In this document: piece after piece, positions 1 to 7,298 of the stretch
Layout: every line of letters starts with the position of its first letter
How positions within the stretch are numbered: position 1 is the first letter of the stretch
Assembly (NCBI GenBank): GCA_026986305.1
Contig: JALSOU010000064.1
Coordinates: forward strand, 1-14,329
DNA length: 14,329 nt
Direction of reading: 5' to 3'
Source of the DNA: Thermoplasmata archaeon
GTDB lineage: Archaea > Thermoplasmatota > Thermoplasmata > WALJ01
Notes under the pieces: model-generated
What the model was told of the DNA's origin: nothing
Databases searched by the model: none
What the model saw: the letters and a program-made list of their open reading frames with translations, nothing else
Program-made: the position numbers and the translations under genes

Positions 1-939
1 ATAAAGACGGATATGAAGCATCCCAATCCTGCTTTCAGGGACAGGGTTCTTTTCAGGATTTCCAAAAGAGAGCATCCCAGAGTTGGAAAGAAATACCATG
101 TCTGGCCGCTTCTGGAGTTCTCGTGGGCTGTTGATGATCACCTTCTCAGAATAACCCATGTTCTCAGGGGAAAGGACCTTGTTATGGAGGACCTCATGGA
201 AGAGTACCTCTGGAAGCTCTTCGGAATAAAAGGACCTGAGTTCATACACTACGGAATGCTCAGGATTAAGGAGGCAAAGCTCAGCAAGAGCAAGTTCAGT
301 GCAGAGGTTAAGAGCGGAAAGTTTTCAGGATGGGATGACCCGAGGACATGGAGCCTCCAGTCCCTGAGAAGGCGGGGAATAAGGCCTGAGGCCATAAGGT
401 CATTCATACTCTCATTCGGGCTTAGCCAGAGCGACATAGAGGTTCCTGCTGAGAACCTTTACGCTGAGAACAGGAAGCTCATTGATGCCACGACACAGAG
501 GAGGATGTTCGTTCCCGACCCTGTGAAAATAAAGATAAAAGGCATGCCTGAAATAGTAGAGGTTGAGTTAGCAAATCATCCTAAAGAGGATCTCGGAAAG
601 CGCAGAGTCAAAGTGAATGATGAGATATACATAGCGAGAGAGGACTTTGAGAGGCTCAGAGGAAAGGAGATAAGGCTGAAGGACCTTTTCAACATCGTGC
701 TTGATGAGGAGAGCGAGTTCACCTCCATGCCTAACAAGGATATTCCCAGAATCCAGTGGGTCTCTGATCCTGTGGAGGTTGAAGTGATAATGGTTGATGG
801 CAATGTGGTTAAAGGGTACGGAGAGCGCTCCCTCACCGAGATGAAGGTAGGGAATATGGTGCAGTTTGAGAGGTTTGGATTCGTGAGAATAGACTCAATG
901 GAAGGTGAAAAAATAAGGGCCTATTACGGGCACCCGTAG
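1..939 (+). CDS. gltX: Glutamyl-tRNA synthetase, archaeal type, 3' part (5' end outside window)
   Basis: Charges tRNA(Glu) with glutamate in the cytoplasm. Archaeal GluRS is usually non-discriminating and also makes Glu-tRNA(Gln) for amidation by GatDE; that is family knowledge and is not shown here. The frame is open from base 1 (I-K-T-D-M-K-H), so the first ATG at 13 is internal. The 312 visible residues hold the end of the class I catalytic core: HVLRGKD at about 53-59, and the KMSKS-loop variant KLSKSK at about 93-98, the usual archaeal form. An alpha-helical connector follows, then from about residue 175 a beta-rich anticodon-binding domain of the GlnRS/archaeal-GluRS kind, starting near ATTQRRMFVPDP. 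The HIGH motif lies upstream of the window. The stop is TAG at 937-939. aIF5A follows 42 nt later with its own TATA box. Confidence 0.95.
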   Translation: MKTDMKHPNPAFRDRVLFRISKREHPRVGKKYHVWPLLEFSWAVDDHLLRITHVLRGKDLVMEDLMEEYLWKLFGIKGPEFIHYGMLRIKEAKLSKSKFSAEVKSGKFSGWDDPRTWSLQSLRRRGIRPEAIRSFILSFGLSQSDIEVPAENLYAENRKLIDATTQRRMFVPDPVKIKIKGMPEIVEVELANHPKEDLGKRRVKVNDEIYIAREDFERLRGKEIRLKDLFNIVLDEESEFTSMPNKDIPRIQWVSDPVEVEVIMVDGNVVKGYGERSLTEMKVGNMVQFERFGFVRIDSMEGEKIRAYYGHP

Positions 940-940
940 G

Positions 941-971
941 GAAATTTATTTAAAGAAGTTCCAAATGGAGG
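941..971 (+). promoter_or_regulatory. Promoter and ribosome binding site of the aIF5A-agmatinase unit
   Basis: A GAAA (BRE-like) sequence at 941-944 precedes an AT-only TATA element, TTTATTTAAA, at 945-954. A start about 26 nt from its centre would fall near 975, very close to the ATG at 982, so a transcript from it would be nearly leaderless. GGAGG at 967-971 would serve as Shine-Dalgarno only on transcripts that read through from gltX or start further upstream. Confidence 0.55.
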
Positions 972-981
972 CAGGATTACC

Positions 982-1380
982 ATGGCAGCAGAAGGCGGAT
1001 GGACACAGGCTGAAGTTCGTGAGCTCAAACCGAACAGATACATGATAATAGATGGAGAGCCGTGCAAGATAGTCAGCATAACCACCTCAAAACCGGGGAA
1101 GCACGGTGAAGCCAAGGCCAGAATAGAGGCTATAGGAGTATTTGATGGACAGAAAAGAAGTGTTGTGCACCCTGTTAAGCACAAGGTCCAGGTTCCGATG
1201 ATAAACAAAGGTACGGCACAGGTGGTATCCATAATGGGCGATGAGGTTCAGCTCATGGACATGTCAACCTATGAGATGTTCACCGTGCCCATTCCGGATG
1301 AGTTCAAAGATGCTCTTGAGCCGGGAAAGGAGATACAATATCTAGAAGCCCTCGGAAGAAGGAAGATAACACGCGCATGA
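982..1380 (+). CDS. eif5A: Translation initiation factor 5A (aIF5A)
   Basis: Helps the ribosome through difficult peptide-bond steps such as proline runs. It is active only after one lysine is modified to deoxyhypusine or hypusine. The 132-residue length is normal for the archaeal protein. The SH3-like N-terminal domain carries the modification loop [10 protein letters not shown], and Lys40 in PGKHG is the target lysine. The C-terminal OB-fold domain starts near residue 70. The ATG at 982 has GGAGG 10 nt upstream. The stop TGA (1378-1380) overlaps the start of the agmatinase-family gene as ATGA, so the two are probably translationally coupled. A deoxyhypusine synthase gene is not in the window. 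Confidence 0.97.
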   Translation: MAAEGGWTQAEVRELKPNRYMIIDGEPCKIVSITTSKPGKHGEAKARIEAIGVFDGQKRSVVHPVKHKVQVPMINKGTAQVVSIMGDEVQLMDMSTYEMFTVPIPDEFKDALEPGKEIQYLEALGRRKITRA

Positions 1381-2207
1381 AAACCTTTCTCTTTTTTCCG
1401 GAGCATCTTGAGGATGCAAAGATTTCCATCCTCGGCGCTCCCTATGACCTCAATAGCAGCAGGAGATATGGGTCGAGATTTGCTCCTGATTCTGTTAGGG
1501 CTGAATCAAGAGATATGGAAAGCAATTTCATGGGAATGGAGCTATCACATCTCCCTGTGGAAGACATAGGAAACACGGAAACAGGTGGATGGAAAAGATT
1601 CACGAAATCACTGCATGAAAAGGTAAATATCATAAAAGAAAAGGGAAGCGTGCCTGTCGTTATCGGTGGTGACCATTCCATAACCCCTGAAATAATCAGA
1701 TCCATTGGGAGAAGAGATATCCATGTGGTCTCCATAGATGCTCACCTAGATTTTGACAGAGAACTATTCGGAAATACTCACAGCCACGCCTGCCCGAGAA
1801 GATGGGAAGCTGAGATGCTAGGTGCTGAGAAAATACACATAATCGGCATAAGAAGCTGGCCCACAAAATCCATGATTGACGCCAAAGAAGCTGGAGTCCA
1901 TATAATAGATGCAAAGGAGATTATGGAAAAAGGCATGGAGTATGTTATTAAAAGCCTTCCTGAGGGCGATGTATATCTAACAATAGATATAGATGGAATA
2001 GACCCTGCCTATGCGCCGGGAACCGGGACTCCTGAGCCTTTTGGTCTAATGCCAAAAGATGTTCTTGCGATTATAGAGAGATTATCAAAGAGGATCGTTG
2101 GGATGGATGTGGTTGAGATATGCCCGCCCTGTGATGTAAACGGCATAACCTCATCCCTGGGCGCTCACTTTATCTCAGCGTTCATCGCCTCTTTCTTTTC
2201 CAGATGA
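1377..2207 (+). CDS. speB: Agmatinase-family ureohydrolase (agmatinase or aminopropylagmatinase)
   Basis: Mn-dependent ureohydrolase of the arginase/agmatinase family, 276 residues, cytoplasmic. The metal ligands are visible: GGDH at 97-100 (His100), DAHLD at 121-125 (Asp121, His123, Asp125), and DIDGIDP at 204-210 (Asp204, Asp206). It also has THSHAC at 134-139 and the family block PGTGTPEP. Agmatinases release urea from agmatine to give putrescine. In some archaea the relative acts on N1-aminopropylagmatine and gives spermidine directly, and sequence alone does not separate these. The start ATG lies inside the aIF5A stop (ATGA at 1377-1380), with GGAAG inside the end of aIF5A as a possible Shine-Dalgarno. 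This fits a supply of polyamine for aIF5A modification. The 3' end overlaps the convergent transglutaminase-like gene by 26 bp. Confidence 0.93.
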   Translation: MKTFLFFPEHLEDAKISILGAPYDLNSSRRYGSRFAPDSVRAESRDMESNFMGMELSHLPVEDIGNTETGGWKRFTKSLHEKVNIIKEKGSVPVVIGGDHSITPEIIRSIGRRDIHVVSIDAHLDFDRELFGNTHSHACPRRWEAEMLGAEKIHIIGIRSWPTKSMIDAKEAGVHIIDAKEIMEKGMEYVIKSLPEGDVYLTIDIDGIDPAYAPGTGTPEPFGLMPKDVLAIIERLSKRIVGMDVVEICPPCDVNGITSSLGAHFISAFIASFFSR

Positions 2208-3462
2208 ATAGAGCTGTAGGTGCGGCAAATATGAAGAGCGCGGAAGTGAATCCGGGTATCGGATTCTCATGAACTGAGTTATCCGAACTGACAACAATTT
2301 CTCCGCTGGATGTGTAGTTTATTGCGGCGAACTCATCACTTACCTGTATGTTTCCGCTGTAAAGCACAGTGTGATAGTAATCGTCCAGATGATCTCCGTT
2401 TCCATCGTCAACCCATGTTGTAAACCTGTCCGCATCCCTTATTAAGAACTCATCGTTCACCACATCCACATTGTACCAGTATCCCTGACCGTCTGTTGAG
2501 GGTATATACACCTGAACCCACGCATGTCCGCCCCATTCATTCTTTGTAGAATCGTAGAGAGCTCCCATTTCCATCCTAGCAGGTATCCCTAGCGCTCTTA
2601 GGAATGAGATGTAGAGCATGGATTGCTCATCGCAATCCCCCCATTTATCTCTCAAAGTGGCAAGGGCATGCTTTGGAAGGCCACCATATACCTGCTGGAC
2701 ATAGTTCATCTGCTCAGATGTGGAGTATGTGAAATTCTCTACCATGTAATCGAATATGGCCTTTGCCTTTGAATAAACATCTGGTTTATCGTCAGCTATC
2801 TGGTGTGCCAAGTTTCTTATCTGAGGTGCTGATGGGTTGATCATTATATCTGGTATGCCATCTCCATCCCTGTCACTCGTGCCCAATGCAGTATCATCCT
2901 CTTTCACGGACCACTCATCTCCTGTGTACTGGTTTTTTATGCTCTGTGGTATGTCATCCACCGTGCCGCTTGAGTCCATCTTCCAGACCAGAGTGGATGT
3001 TTTTATCCTCATCTGTATCGTTATTATGTCTTCCCTGTCAAAAGTACCGAGGCTTCCTTCCCATATATCCCATTCATATCCATATTTCATCTTGCTGTCT
3101 GTTGGATATGGATTCATTTTCATATCCACTACATCCTGCACATTCTTCCTGCTTATGACCCTAGGAAGGTCAAGTGTATAGTCTCCAGTGCCAGAGAGAG
3201 TTATTCTCCTCTCAACGGTGAATTCCGCCTCCTTTGGGAGAACTCTTCCGTACCCAGGAACATTGTTGTTTATCAAATCCTGAAACTGGGGTGAAAGCAA
3301 GAGAAATACCAAAAAAATTACTAAAACCGTTAAAACTATTCCTTTGATAATCCCACCACCTCTTTTCCTAGGTGGCTCTGGAGGCCTGTAGGTCTGCGTA
3401 TGAGGTGCAGAGTATTCATAATCCTCAGGGGGAGCGCCAAAATATGGAACATCATCTTCCAT
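2182..3462 (-). CDS. Membrane-anchored transglutaminase-like (papain-fold) surface protein with PGF-type C-terminal tail
   Basis: 426 residues from the ATG at 3462. A proline-rich cytoplasmic stretch (1-36) precedes a membrane helix at about 38-60. The outside part includes a transglutaminase-like domain with a Cys-His-Asp triad: WGDCDEQS (Cys277), GGHAWVQVYIP (His313) and YNVDVVN (Asp333). Two acidic calcium-type loops flank it: DRDGDGIPD at 197-205 and DDGNGDHLDD at 352-361. The end is NPIPGFTS, a hydrophobic stretch and KRKRR, the layout of a PGF-CTERM sorting tail. In this family the triad usually belongs to peptidases or amidases; the substrate is unknown. An upstream GTG at 3471 adds three residues and has AGGGA close by. 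I prefer the ATG because a TATA box lies 27 nt before it. The last 26 bp overlap the agmatinase gene. Confidence 0.85.
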   Translation of the reverse strand: MEDDVPYFGAPPEDYEYSAPHTQTYRPPEPPRKRGGGIIKGIVLTVLVIFLVFLLLSPQFQDLINNNVPGYGRVLPKEAEFTVERRITLSGTGDYTLDLPRVISRKNVQDVVDMKMNPYPTDSKMKYGYEWDIWEGSLGTFDREDIITIQMRIKTSTLVWKMDSSGTVDDIPQSIKNQYTGDEWSVKEDDTALGTSDRDGDGIPDIMINPSAPQIRNLAHQIADDKPDVYSKAKAIFDYMVENFTYSTSEQMNYVQQVYGGLPKHALATLRDKWGDCDEQSMLYISFLRALGIPARMEMGALYDSTKNEWGGHAWVQVYIPSTDGQGYWYNVDVVNDEFLIRDADRFTTWVDDGNGDHLDDYYHTVLYSGNIQVSDEFAAINYTSSGEIVVSSDNSVHENPIPGFTSALFIFAAPTALFIWKRKRR

Positions 3463-3484
3463 AAAACTCACTAATCCCTGAAGT

Positions 3485-3496
3485 ATTAAAAATTAA
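3485..3496 (-). promoter_or_regulatory. TATA box of the transglutaminase-like gene
   Basis: The minus strand reads TTAATTTTTAAT here. Its centre (about 3489-3490) is about 27 nt from the ATG at 3462, the archaeal TATA-to-start distance. This suggests a leaderless transcript beginning at or near that ATG. Confidence 0.45.
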
Positions 3497-3501
3497 TGGT
3501 T

Positions 3502-3507
3502 AAAAAA
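3502..3507 (-). terminator. T-rich terminator of the peptide-binding protein gene
   Basis: On the minus strand a run of six T lies 12 nt after the TAA stop (3520-3522) of the binding-protein gene, with no GC-rich hairpin before it. Archaeal polymerase stops at plain T tracts, so this is a plausible weak terminator between the two surface-protein genes. Confidence 0.4.
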
Positions 3508-3519
3508 TGGTAAAGGGGT

Positions 3520-6117
3520 TTATTCTCTCTTTCTGTAGAGAGCAAAGGCGATTCCTGCCATTGACAGGGCTAGGAGCGCAGTTACTGCTTCAAATCCAGG
3601 TACAGTGTCCTTCTTTACTGTCTGAGGCTGTGATGCTGGCTGTCCCTTCACAAGAAGTGTCATCGTAGATGATGGGGCATTTGGATTTGAATCCTTGTAA
3701 CCTGCCTTGTGCGCTACTACTGTAAGGGTGTATGATATATCATCTGTCACCTTGGGGGCTTTGAAGGTTATAACTGCCTGTCCATTTTCATTTGTAGGAC
3801 CAGATACTGTAACATTTGCACCGGTTATTGAAGGCTCCACTCTGACCTCTATGTTCGCGCCTGAAACTGGCTGTCCTCCGGAAGTCACTGTAACAGTTAT
3901 CTGTGTGCTGTTTCCACTACCTATCTCTTCATAGCCCTTTTCTATGCTCACAGAAAGGGAGGGAAGTTCCTCAGGATGCACTGTTACAGATATAGACTTG
4001 CTGGCGTGTACATATCCGGGCTTGTACGCTGATATTGTCAAAGAAACATCTGTAGGCTCATCAACAACAGGTGCTGTGAATGTTATCTTTGCCATTCCAT
4101 TCGCATCTGTGGTGAGTTCTGATGATGAAAGGCCTCCACTGCTTGCGCTCACTACCACTTTTGCTCCTTCAACAGGATTTGCTCCATCTGTAACTGTTAC
4201 TGTTATTGTCATCTTTCCATTTGAGTTCACTGAAGTTGATGATGGAATGACAGTCATATCAAGATTTCCAGAGATGGTGTGATATACATTGAGGAATGTG
4301 AACTTATTGTTCACTCCATTTATCATTGCCTGAAATCCTTCGTATTTCTCACCGTTATAGTACTGAAGGCCTGTGAGATATGCGAGTACGACAACTGCAG
4401 TGTCGTCATAGAGAACACCCTGGGCCTCTTTTACATACTTCTGCAGGTCTTCCACCGTCTTTGCTGTTTTTACCTTCTCCATAACTGAGTCAAAGGCAGG
4501 GTTGGAATAGTGCATGAAGTTGTTGGCATTTCCCGTAACGAAGTTATTCAGATAACTCGGGTCAAGAGGATAGTTGAACTGAGTCATTATCATGTCAAAG
4601 TTGCCGTTATTCATATCAGCACTTATGTTTGCTCCATCCTCCTGGACCCATGTTACATTTATACCGACGCTCTGAAGAACAGTCTCAAGGGTCTGGGCCT
4701 CTGCTGCGAGATAGTTCACCTCTGTGATTCCAACGCTCTTTATGGTTAAGCTTATGGGTGTACCATCAGGAAGATCTACAAATCCATCACCATCTTTATC
4801 GGAAAATCCTCCTTTTGTGAGTATTGACATGGCCATCGACTTATCAAATGGCCTTGCAGGAAGAGAAGTATTGTACCAGAACAGATTGTCCCTTGGAATT
4901 ATGGAATCTCCCTTTATGCCGCTGTTCTGAAGGGTCTTTGAAACGAAGAAGTCCTTGTCCACAGAATAAGATATAGCTTTCCTGAAGTCGGAGTTGTTGA
5001 GTGGGGCGTTTGCACAGTTGAATACCATTTCAACGGTCTTTGTTGTAACGGGCTTAACAATGTTAGCACCCTGAACCTGGGATTTGTAATAAGCATCTAT
5101 GTTTTCAAGTATAACATCTATCCTACCATTGTTAAGGTCATCTACCATTGCCTTATCTGTGCCTGAAATAACGAAAGTGACTGAATCAACATATGGCCTT
5201 CCCATGAAATAATGAGTGTTTGCGTTTATGGTTATTGTGGGTGCTGTGAATGTGAAATCCACGGTCACATAGTCAAATTCGCTCATGTGATGTATTGTTA
5301 TTACTCCATTCTGGCCGTCCAAATCATAATCAGAGGATGAGAGAATGGTCTCATTCTTCCAGTTTGTCCTCTGGAAACTACCATTATACATGACAGGACC
5401 GTAGATATGAATGGTTACAGACTGAACATCGGTATGTGGCAATGTGAAAGTGACATTGTCACCGCCCTTTCTTGTAGCTGGGTTTGTAGGGTCATTGAGA
5501 GTTATATTGGTGTCTGTACCTGTCATTGTTCCATGTTCATATCCCATAAATGGTCCTGTACCAACAGGGGAGTTTGCGCTCCCATCCTTTATTATCGGAA
5601 CCATCAGAGACTTTGTAAAGAATTCACTGTTCGGCTCCTTGAGGACGAACTGAACGGTCATATCATCCACAGCACTTACGCTCTGTATTGGAGAGACATA
5701 ATCGTGATAGATCCCGCTTCCAGCCATATACTGGTTGTATGAATATACCACATCTGCAGATGTCAGAGGAGATCCATCAGTAAATGTAACTCCACTTTTG
5801 AGCTTTACAGTTACAGTAACATTGTCTGATCCAACAGTCCAGCTATCTGCAAGCCAAGGAAGTATTCCCTCAGTGGGCTTATAAACAGCGAGAGAGTCAT
5901 ATAACAGTCCCATTATCCAGCTATCTTCAGTGGCCTGCAGTGGATTTGTGGTTTCTGGGGCCTTATAAACTCCCGCTACAAGATTTCCCCCGAATTCCTT
6001 TGTAGTGGCCGTTCCAGTATAGGTAAATCCGCCCACAACTACCAGAAGCATGCTTGTTGCCACCAGCAATGTGAGGGCAATGCTCTTTACCTGCTTTCTT
6101 TCCTTATTTTGCGTCAT
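3520..6117 (-). CDS. Surface-anchored ABC peptide/solute-binding protein (family 5) with two Ig-like domains and PGF-type tail
   Basis: 865 residues, well above the roughly 500-600 usual for the family. An N-terminal signal or anchor segment (about 1-36) ends near FTYTGTA, with no lipobox cysteine. The family 5 extracellular solute-binding fold follows (about 44-610), recognisable from LPWLADSWT, VTFTDGSPLTSADVVYSY, GTGPF and FRKAISYSVDK. Within lobe I, after GTGPF, there is an extra beta-rich segment at about 198-300. Two invasin-like Ig domains follow (about 620-715 and 722-825), each with the TDxNGxAxITFxAP signature. The end is TVPGFEAV (PGF at 840-842), a hydrophobic helix and RKRE, a PGF-CTERM-like sorting tail. 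I start at the ATG at 6117 because AAGGAGG sits 6 nt before it; the in-frame ATG at 6135 would place that site inside the gene. No permease or ATPase gene is nearby. Peptides are the likely ligand, unproven. Confidence 0.9.
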   Translation of the reverse strand: MTQNKERKQVKSIALTLLVATSMLLVVVGGFTYTGTATTKEFGGNLVAGVYKAPETTNPLQATEDSWIMGLLYDSLAVYKPTEGILPWLADSWTVGSDNVTVTVKLKSGVTFTDGSPLTSADVVYSYNQYMAGSGIYHDYVSPIQSVSAVDDMTVQFVLKEPNSEFFTKSLMVPIIKDGSANSPVGTGPFMGYEHGTMTGTDTNITLNDPTNPATRKGGDNVTFTLPHTDVQSVTIHIYGPVMYNGSFQRTNWKNETILSSSDYDLDGQNGVITIHHMSEFDYVTVDFTFTAPTITINANTHYFMGRPYVDSVTFVISGTDKAMVDDLNNGRIDVILENIDAYYKSQVQGANIVKPVTTKTVEMVFNCANAPLNNSDFRKAISYSVDKDFFVSKTLQNSGIKGDSIIPRDNLFWYNTSLPARPFDKSMAMSILTKGGFSDKDGDGFVDLPDGTPISLTIKSVGITEVNYLAAEAQTLETVLQSVGINVTWVQEDGANISADMNNGNFDMIMTQFNYPLDPSYLNNFVTGNANNFMHYSNPAFDSVMEKVKTAKTVEDLQKYVKEAQGVLYDDTAVVVLAYLTGLQYYNGEKYEGFQAMINGVNNKFTFLNVYHTISGNLDMTVIPSSTSVNSNGKMTITVTVTDGANPVEGAKVVVSASSGGLSSSELTTDANGMAKITFTAPVVDEPTDVSLTISAYKPGYVHASKSISVTVHPEELPSLSVSIEKGYEEIGSGNSTQITVTVTSGGQPVSGANIEVRVEPSITGANVTVSGPTNENGQAVITFKAPKVTDDISYTLTVVAHKAGYKDSNPNAPSSTMTLLVKGQPASQPQTVKKDTVPGFEAVTALLALSMAGIAFALYRKRE

Positions 6118-6123
6118 TTTCTT

Positions 6124-6130
6124 CCTCCTT
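6124..6130 (-). promoter_or_regulatory. Shine-Dalgarno that fixes the start of the peptide-binding protein
   Basis: AAGGAGG on the minus strand, 6 nt before the ATG at 6117, is a near-ideal match to the archaeal 16S tail. It lies inside the reading frame that would begin at the ATG at 6135, which argues against that longer start. Confidence 0.75.
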
Positions 6131-6179
6131 AACATTTATTAACTGATTCATAGCGTGGTTAGAGAGAGGAAGGGAAGTC

Positions 6180-6192
6180 TCATATATATATC
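6180..6192 (-). promoter_or_regulatory. TATA box of the peptide-binding protein gene
   Basis: An alternating AT run (6182-6191) is preceded on the minus strand by AGAAAG, a plausible BRE. A start about 26 nt on, near 6160, would give a leader of about 43 nt containing the AAGGAGG site. The element lies only about 10 bp beyond the stop codon of the purN 3' fragment, as expected if a complete purN once ended directly upstream of this gene. Confidence 0.55.
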
Positions 6193-6200
6193 TTTCTCTA

Positions 6201-6307
6201 TCAGGTAGGATTTTTCAATTTCCCATCTAAAAATAGTTTCACAGCCTCTGGAAGGCACTTATGCTCCTCTTCAAGCACCCTTTGAGCCAGAGTTTCCACG
6301 GTGTCAT
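6201..6307 (-). pseudogene. Detached 3' end of purN (C-terminal fragment)
   Basis: In the purN frame the minus strand reads DTVETLAQRVLEEEHKCLP and onward, identical to intact PurN through AVKL (73 identical bases). It then continues with a different but homologous tail, FLDGKLKNPT-stop, where intact PurN has FLEGRIKI-stop. The fragment has no in-frame ATG and an in-frame TAA lies just upstream, so it is unlikely to be expressed. The tail is undamaged and ends in TGA at 6201-6203. I infer that this is the original end of purN, left behind when the DNA between the two copies was inserted. Confidence 0.8.
6235..6307. repeat. 73-bp perfect direct repeat, copy A
   Basis: Identical base for base to 7327-7399 (offset 1092) and in the same orientation. 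Beyond 6307 similarity to the other copy stops abruptly. Below 6235 it fades gradually (10 of the next 14 bases match), because both tails encode the end of PurN. Confidence 0.97.
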
Positions 6308-6319
6308 ATATTTATTAAT

Positions 6320-6326
6320 AAAAAAA
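6320..6326 (-). terminator. T-tract terminator of the zinc-ribbon gene
   Basis: Seven consecutive T on the minus strand begin 4 nt past the stop codon (6331-6333), inside an entirely AT stretch with no hairpin. This is typical of archaeal intrinsic termination. Confidence 0.55.
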
Positions 6327-6330
6327 TATA

Positions 6331-7227
6331 TTAAGATAGAGTAATCGAACCTTCTCCAGCACCTGAAACCTTGAATATGTATCCACTTTCAACGTCATCA
6401 TTGTTTATTCTTATCTGATCTCCAGTATCTATAAGATCATCTCCGTTAAGGTCGTACCAGACCACGCCGTTTCCATCTGGAGAATTCGCAGTCACGGGGA
6501 ATGTAGAGTTACGAATAAGATATGTACCATCTGGCCTCTGAATAGAATAGGCAAGACTGTAGGGATTAATATCGTGTGCTGAAAGTTGTAAGGTCCAGTT
6601 CGTTTCTCCTATTTTTTGAGCGACAAAAGCTATAGGTTGTGGAGGTGGGGTTTTAGTCGACTCCATACTAGCTACCATTAGCCACAACTCTTCAGGCATT
6701 ATATATGTCTCATTTCCGAAAGTATATTTTTTGAAGGTGTACTCATACGTGAATTCCTTCCCTTTGTACAGAGTAAAATCTCCTTTAACGACCATGTATG
6801 CGTGGGGGTCGCTTTCCGTGCTTTTGCACTGAATAAGGCTCACGTCATAACTAGCGTTATAGTTCACATCAACAGCAAAATCCCGTATCTTCACTTTATC
6901 GCCTTCATGGAAATCCTTCGGCGTGTAGCTTTCAGGACTTCCATCCCCATCATGGTCATACTGCTCCAGAAATTCCTTGTATGTCATCTCTTTTTCCCCA
7001 ACACCGCCTCCGAGCAGCAGGACAGCGGCAATTGCTGAAACAACCACTATGGCTGCCACCACTATTGCTATAATCGCCTTTTTGTTAGAACTCTTTGGAA
7101 GTGGTGCGGGTTGGGGTGTGTATCCATGACCATAGTATGCTTGCTCAGGTGCCTGAAGCATGACCCCACAGCTTGGACATTGGACTGTGCCTTCAGGAAG
7201 TTCTGTTCCACAATTTGGGCATCTCAC
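6331..7227 (-). CDS. Zinc-ribbon, single-span membrane protein of unknown function
   Basis: 298 residues. The N-terminus is a zinc ribbon with CPNC (Cys3, Cys6) and CPSC (Cys17, Cys20). A Pro/Tyr/Gln-rich linker, a membrane helix at about 51-72 and an outside domain of about 220 residues follow. The outside domain contains acidic calcium-type loops: YDHDGDGSPE near 90-99, and YDLNGDDLIDTGDQ near the C-terminus. No catalytic motif is recognised. Proteins with a cytoplasmic zinc ribbon, one helix and an outside domain are common in archaea, and their roles are mostly unknown. The start is GTG at 7227, backed by GGTGA at 7234-7238. This is the only gene in the segment bracketed by purN 3'-end repeats. 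Two spot-checked lines are low in GC (about 33-40%), but the purP lines sampled range from 38 to 52%, so the contrast is only suggestive. Confidence 0.8.
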   Translation of the reverse strand: MRCPNCGTELPEGTVQCPSCGVMLQAPEQAYYGHGYTPQPAPLPKSSNKKAIIAIVVAAIVVVSAIAAVLLLGGGVGEKEMTYKEFLEQYDHDGDGSPESYTPKDFHEGDKVKIRDFAVDVNYNASYDVSLIQCKSTESDPHAYMVVKGDFTLYKGKEFTYEYTFKKYTFGNETYIMPEELWLMVASMESTKTPPPQPIAFVAQKIGETNWTLQLSAHDINPYSLAYSIQRPDGTYLIRNSTFPVTANSPDGNGVVWYDLNGDDLIDTGDQIRINNDDVESGYIFKVSGAGEGSITLS

Positions 7228-7239
7228 GGTAATTCACCG
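7227..7239 (-). promoter_or_regulatory. Ribosome binding site within a small inverted repeat, zinc-ribbon gene
   Basis: The minus strand reads CGGTGAATTACCG and then TG of the GTG start, so the GGTGA Shine-Dalgarno is held in a possible CGGU/ACCG hairpin with a 5-nt loop. The last stem base is the first base of the start codon. A 4-bp stem is weak and may have no effect. Confidence 0.35.
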
Positions 7240-7273
7240 AGACTCCATTGAAAAACATTATTTAAGTCTTTCT

Positions 7274-7284
7274 AAATGTATAAG
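7274..7284 (-). promoter_or_regulatory. Likely TATA box of the zinc-ribbon gene
   Basis: CTTATACATTT on the minus strand would place a start near 7254, a leader of about 27 nt. TTAAATAA at 7258-7265 is a second candidate but would start transcription right at the ribosome binding site. Either way the gene has its own promoter after the end of purN. Confidence 0.4.
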
Positions 7285-7298
7285 TATTCCTACGAACA

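Noticed and set aside
5407..5742. Plus-strand ORF of 111 codons opposite the peptide-binding protein, and similar ORFs opposite other genes
   Set aside because: Cysteine-rich, low-complexity translations with no motif, lying wholly inside a well-supported gene on the other strand.
6118..6135. Longer start of the peptide-binding protein at the ATG at 6135
   Set aside because: It would place the AAGGAGG ribosome site inside codons 2-4; the ATG at 6117 is correctly spaced.
6287..6309. Short ORF from the ATG formed at the left edge of repeat copy A (minus strand)
   Set aside because: It is out of the purN frame, only about 22 codons long, and arises by chance where AT-rich DNA meets the repeat; no ribosome site.
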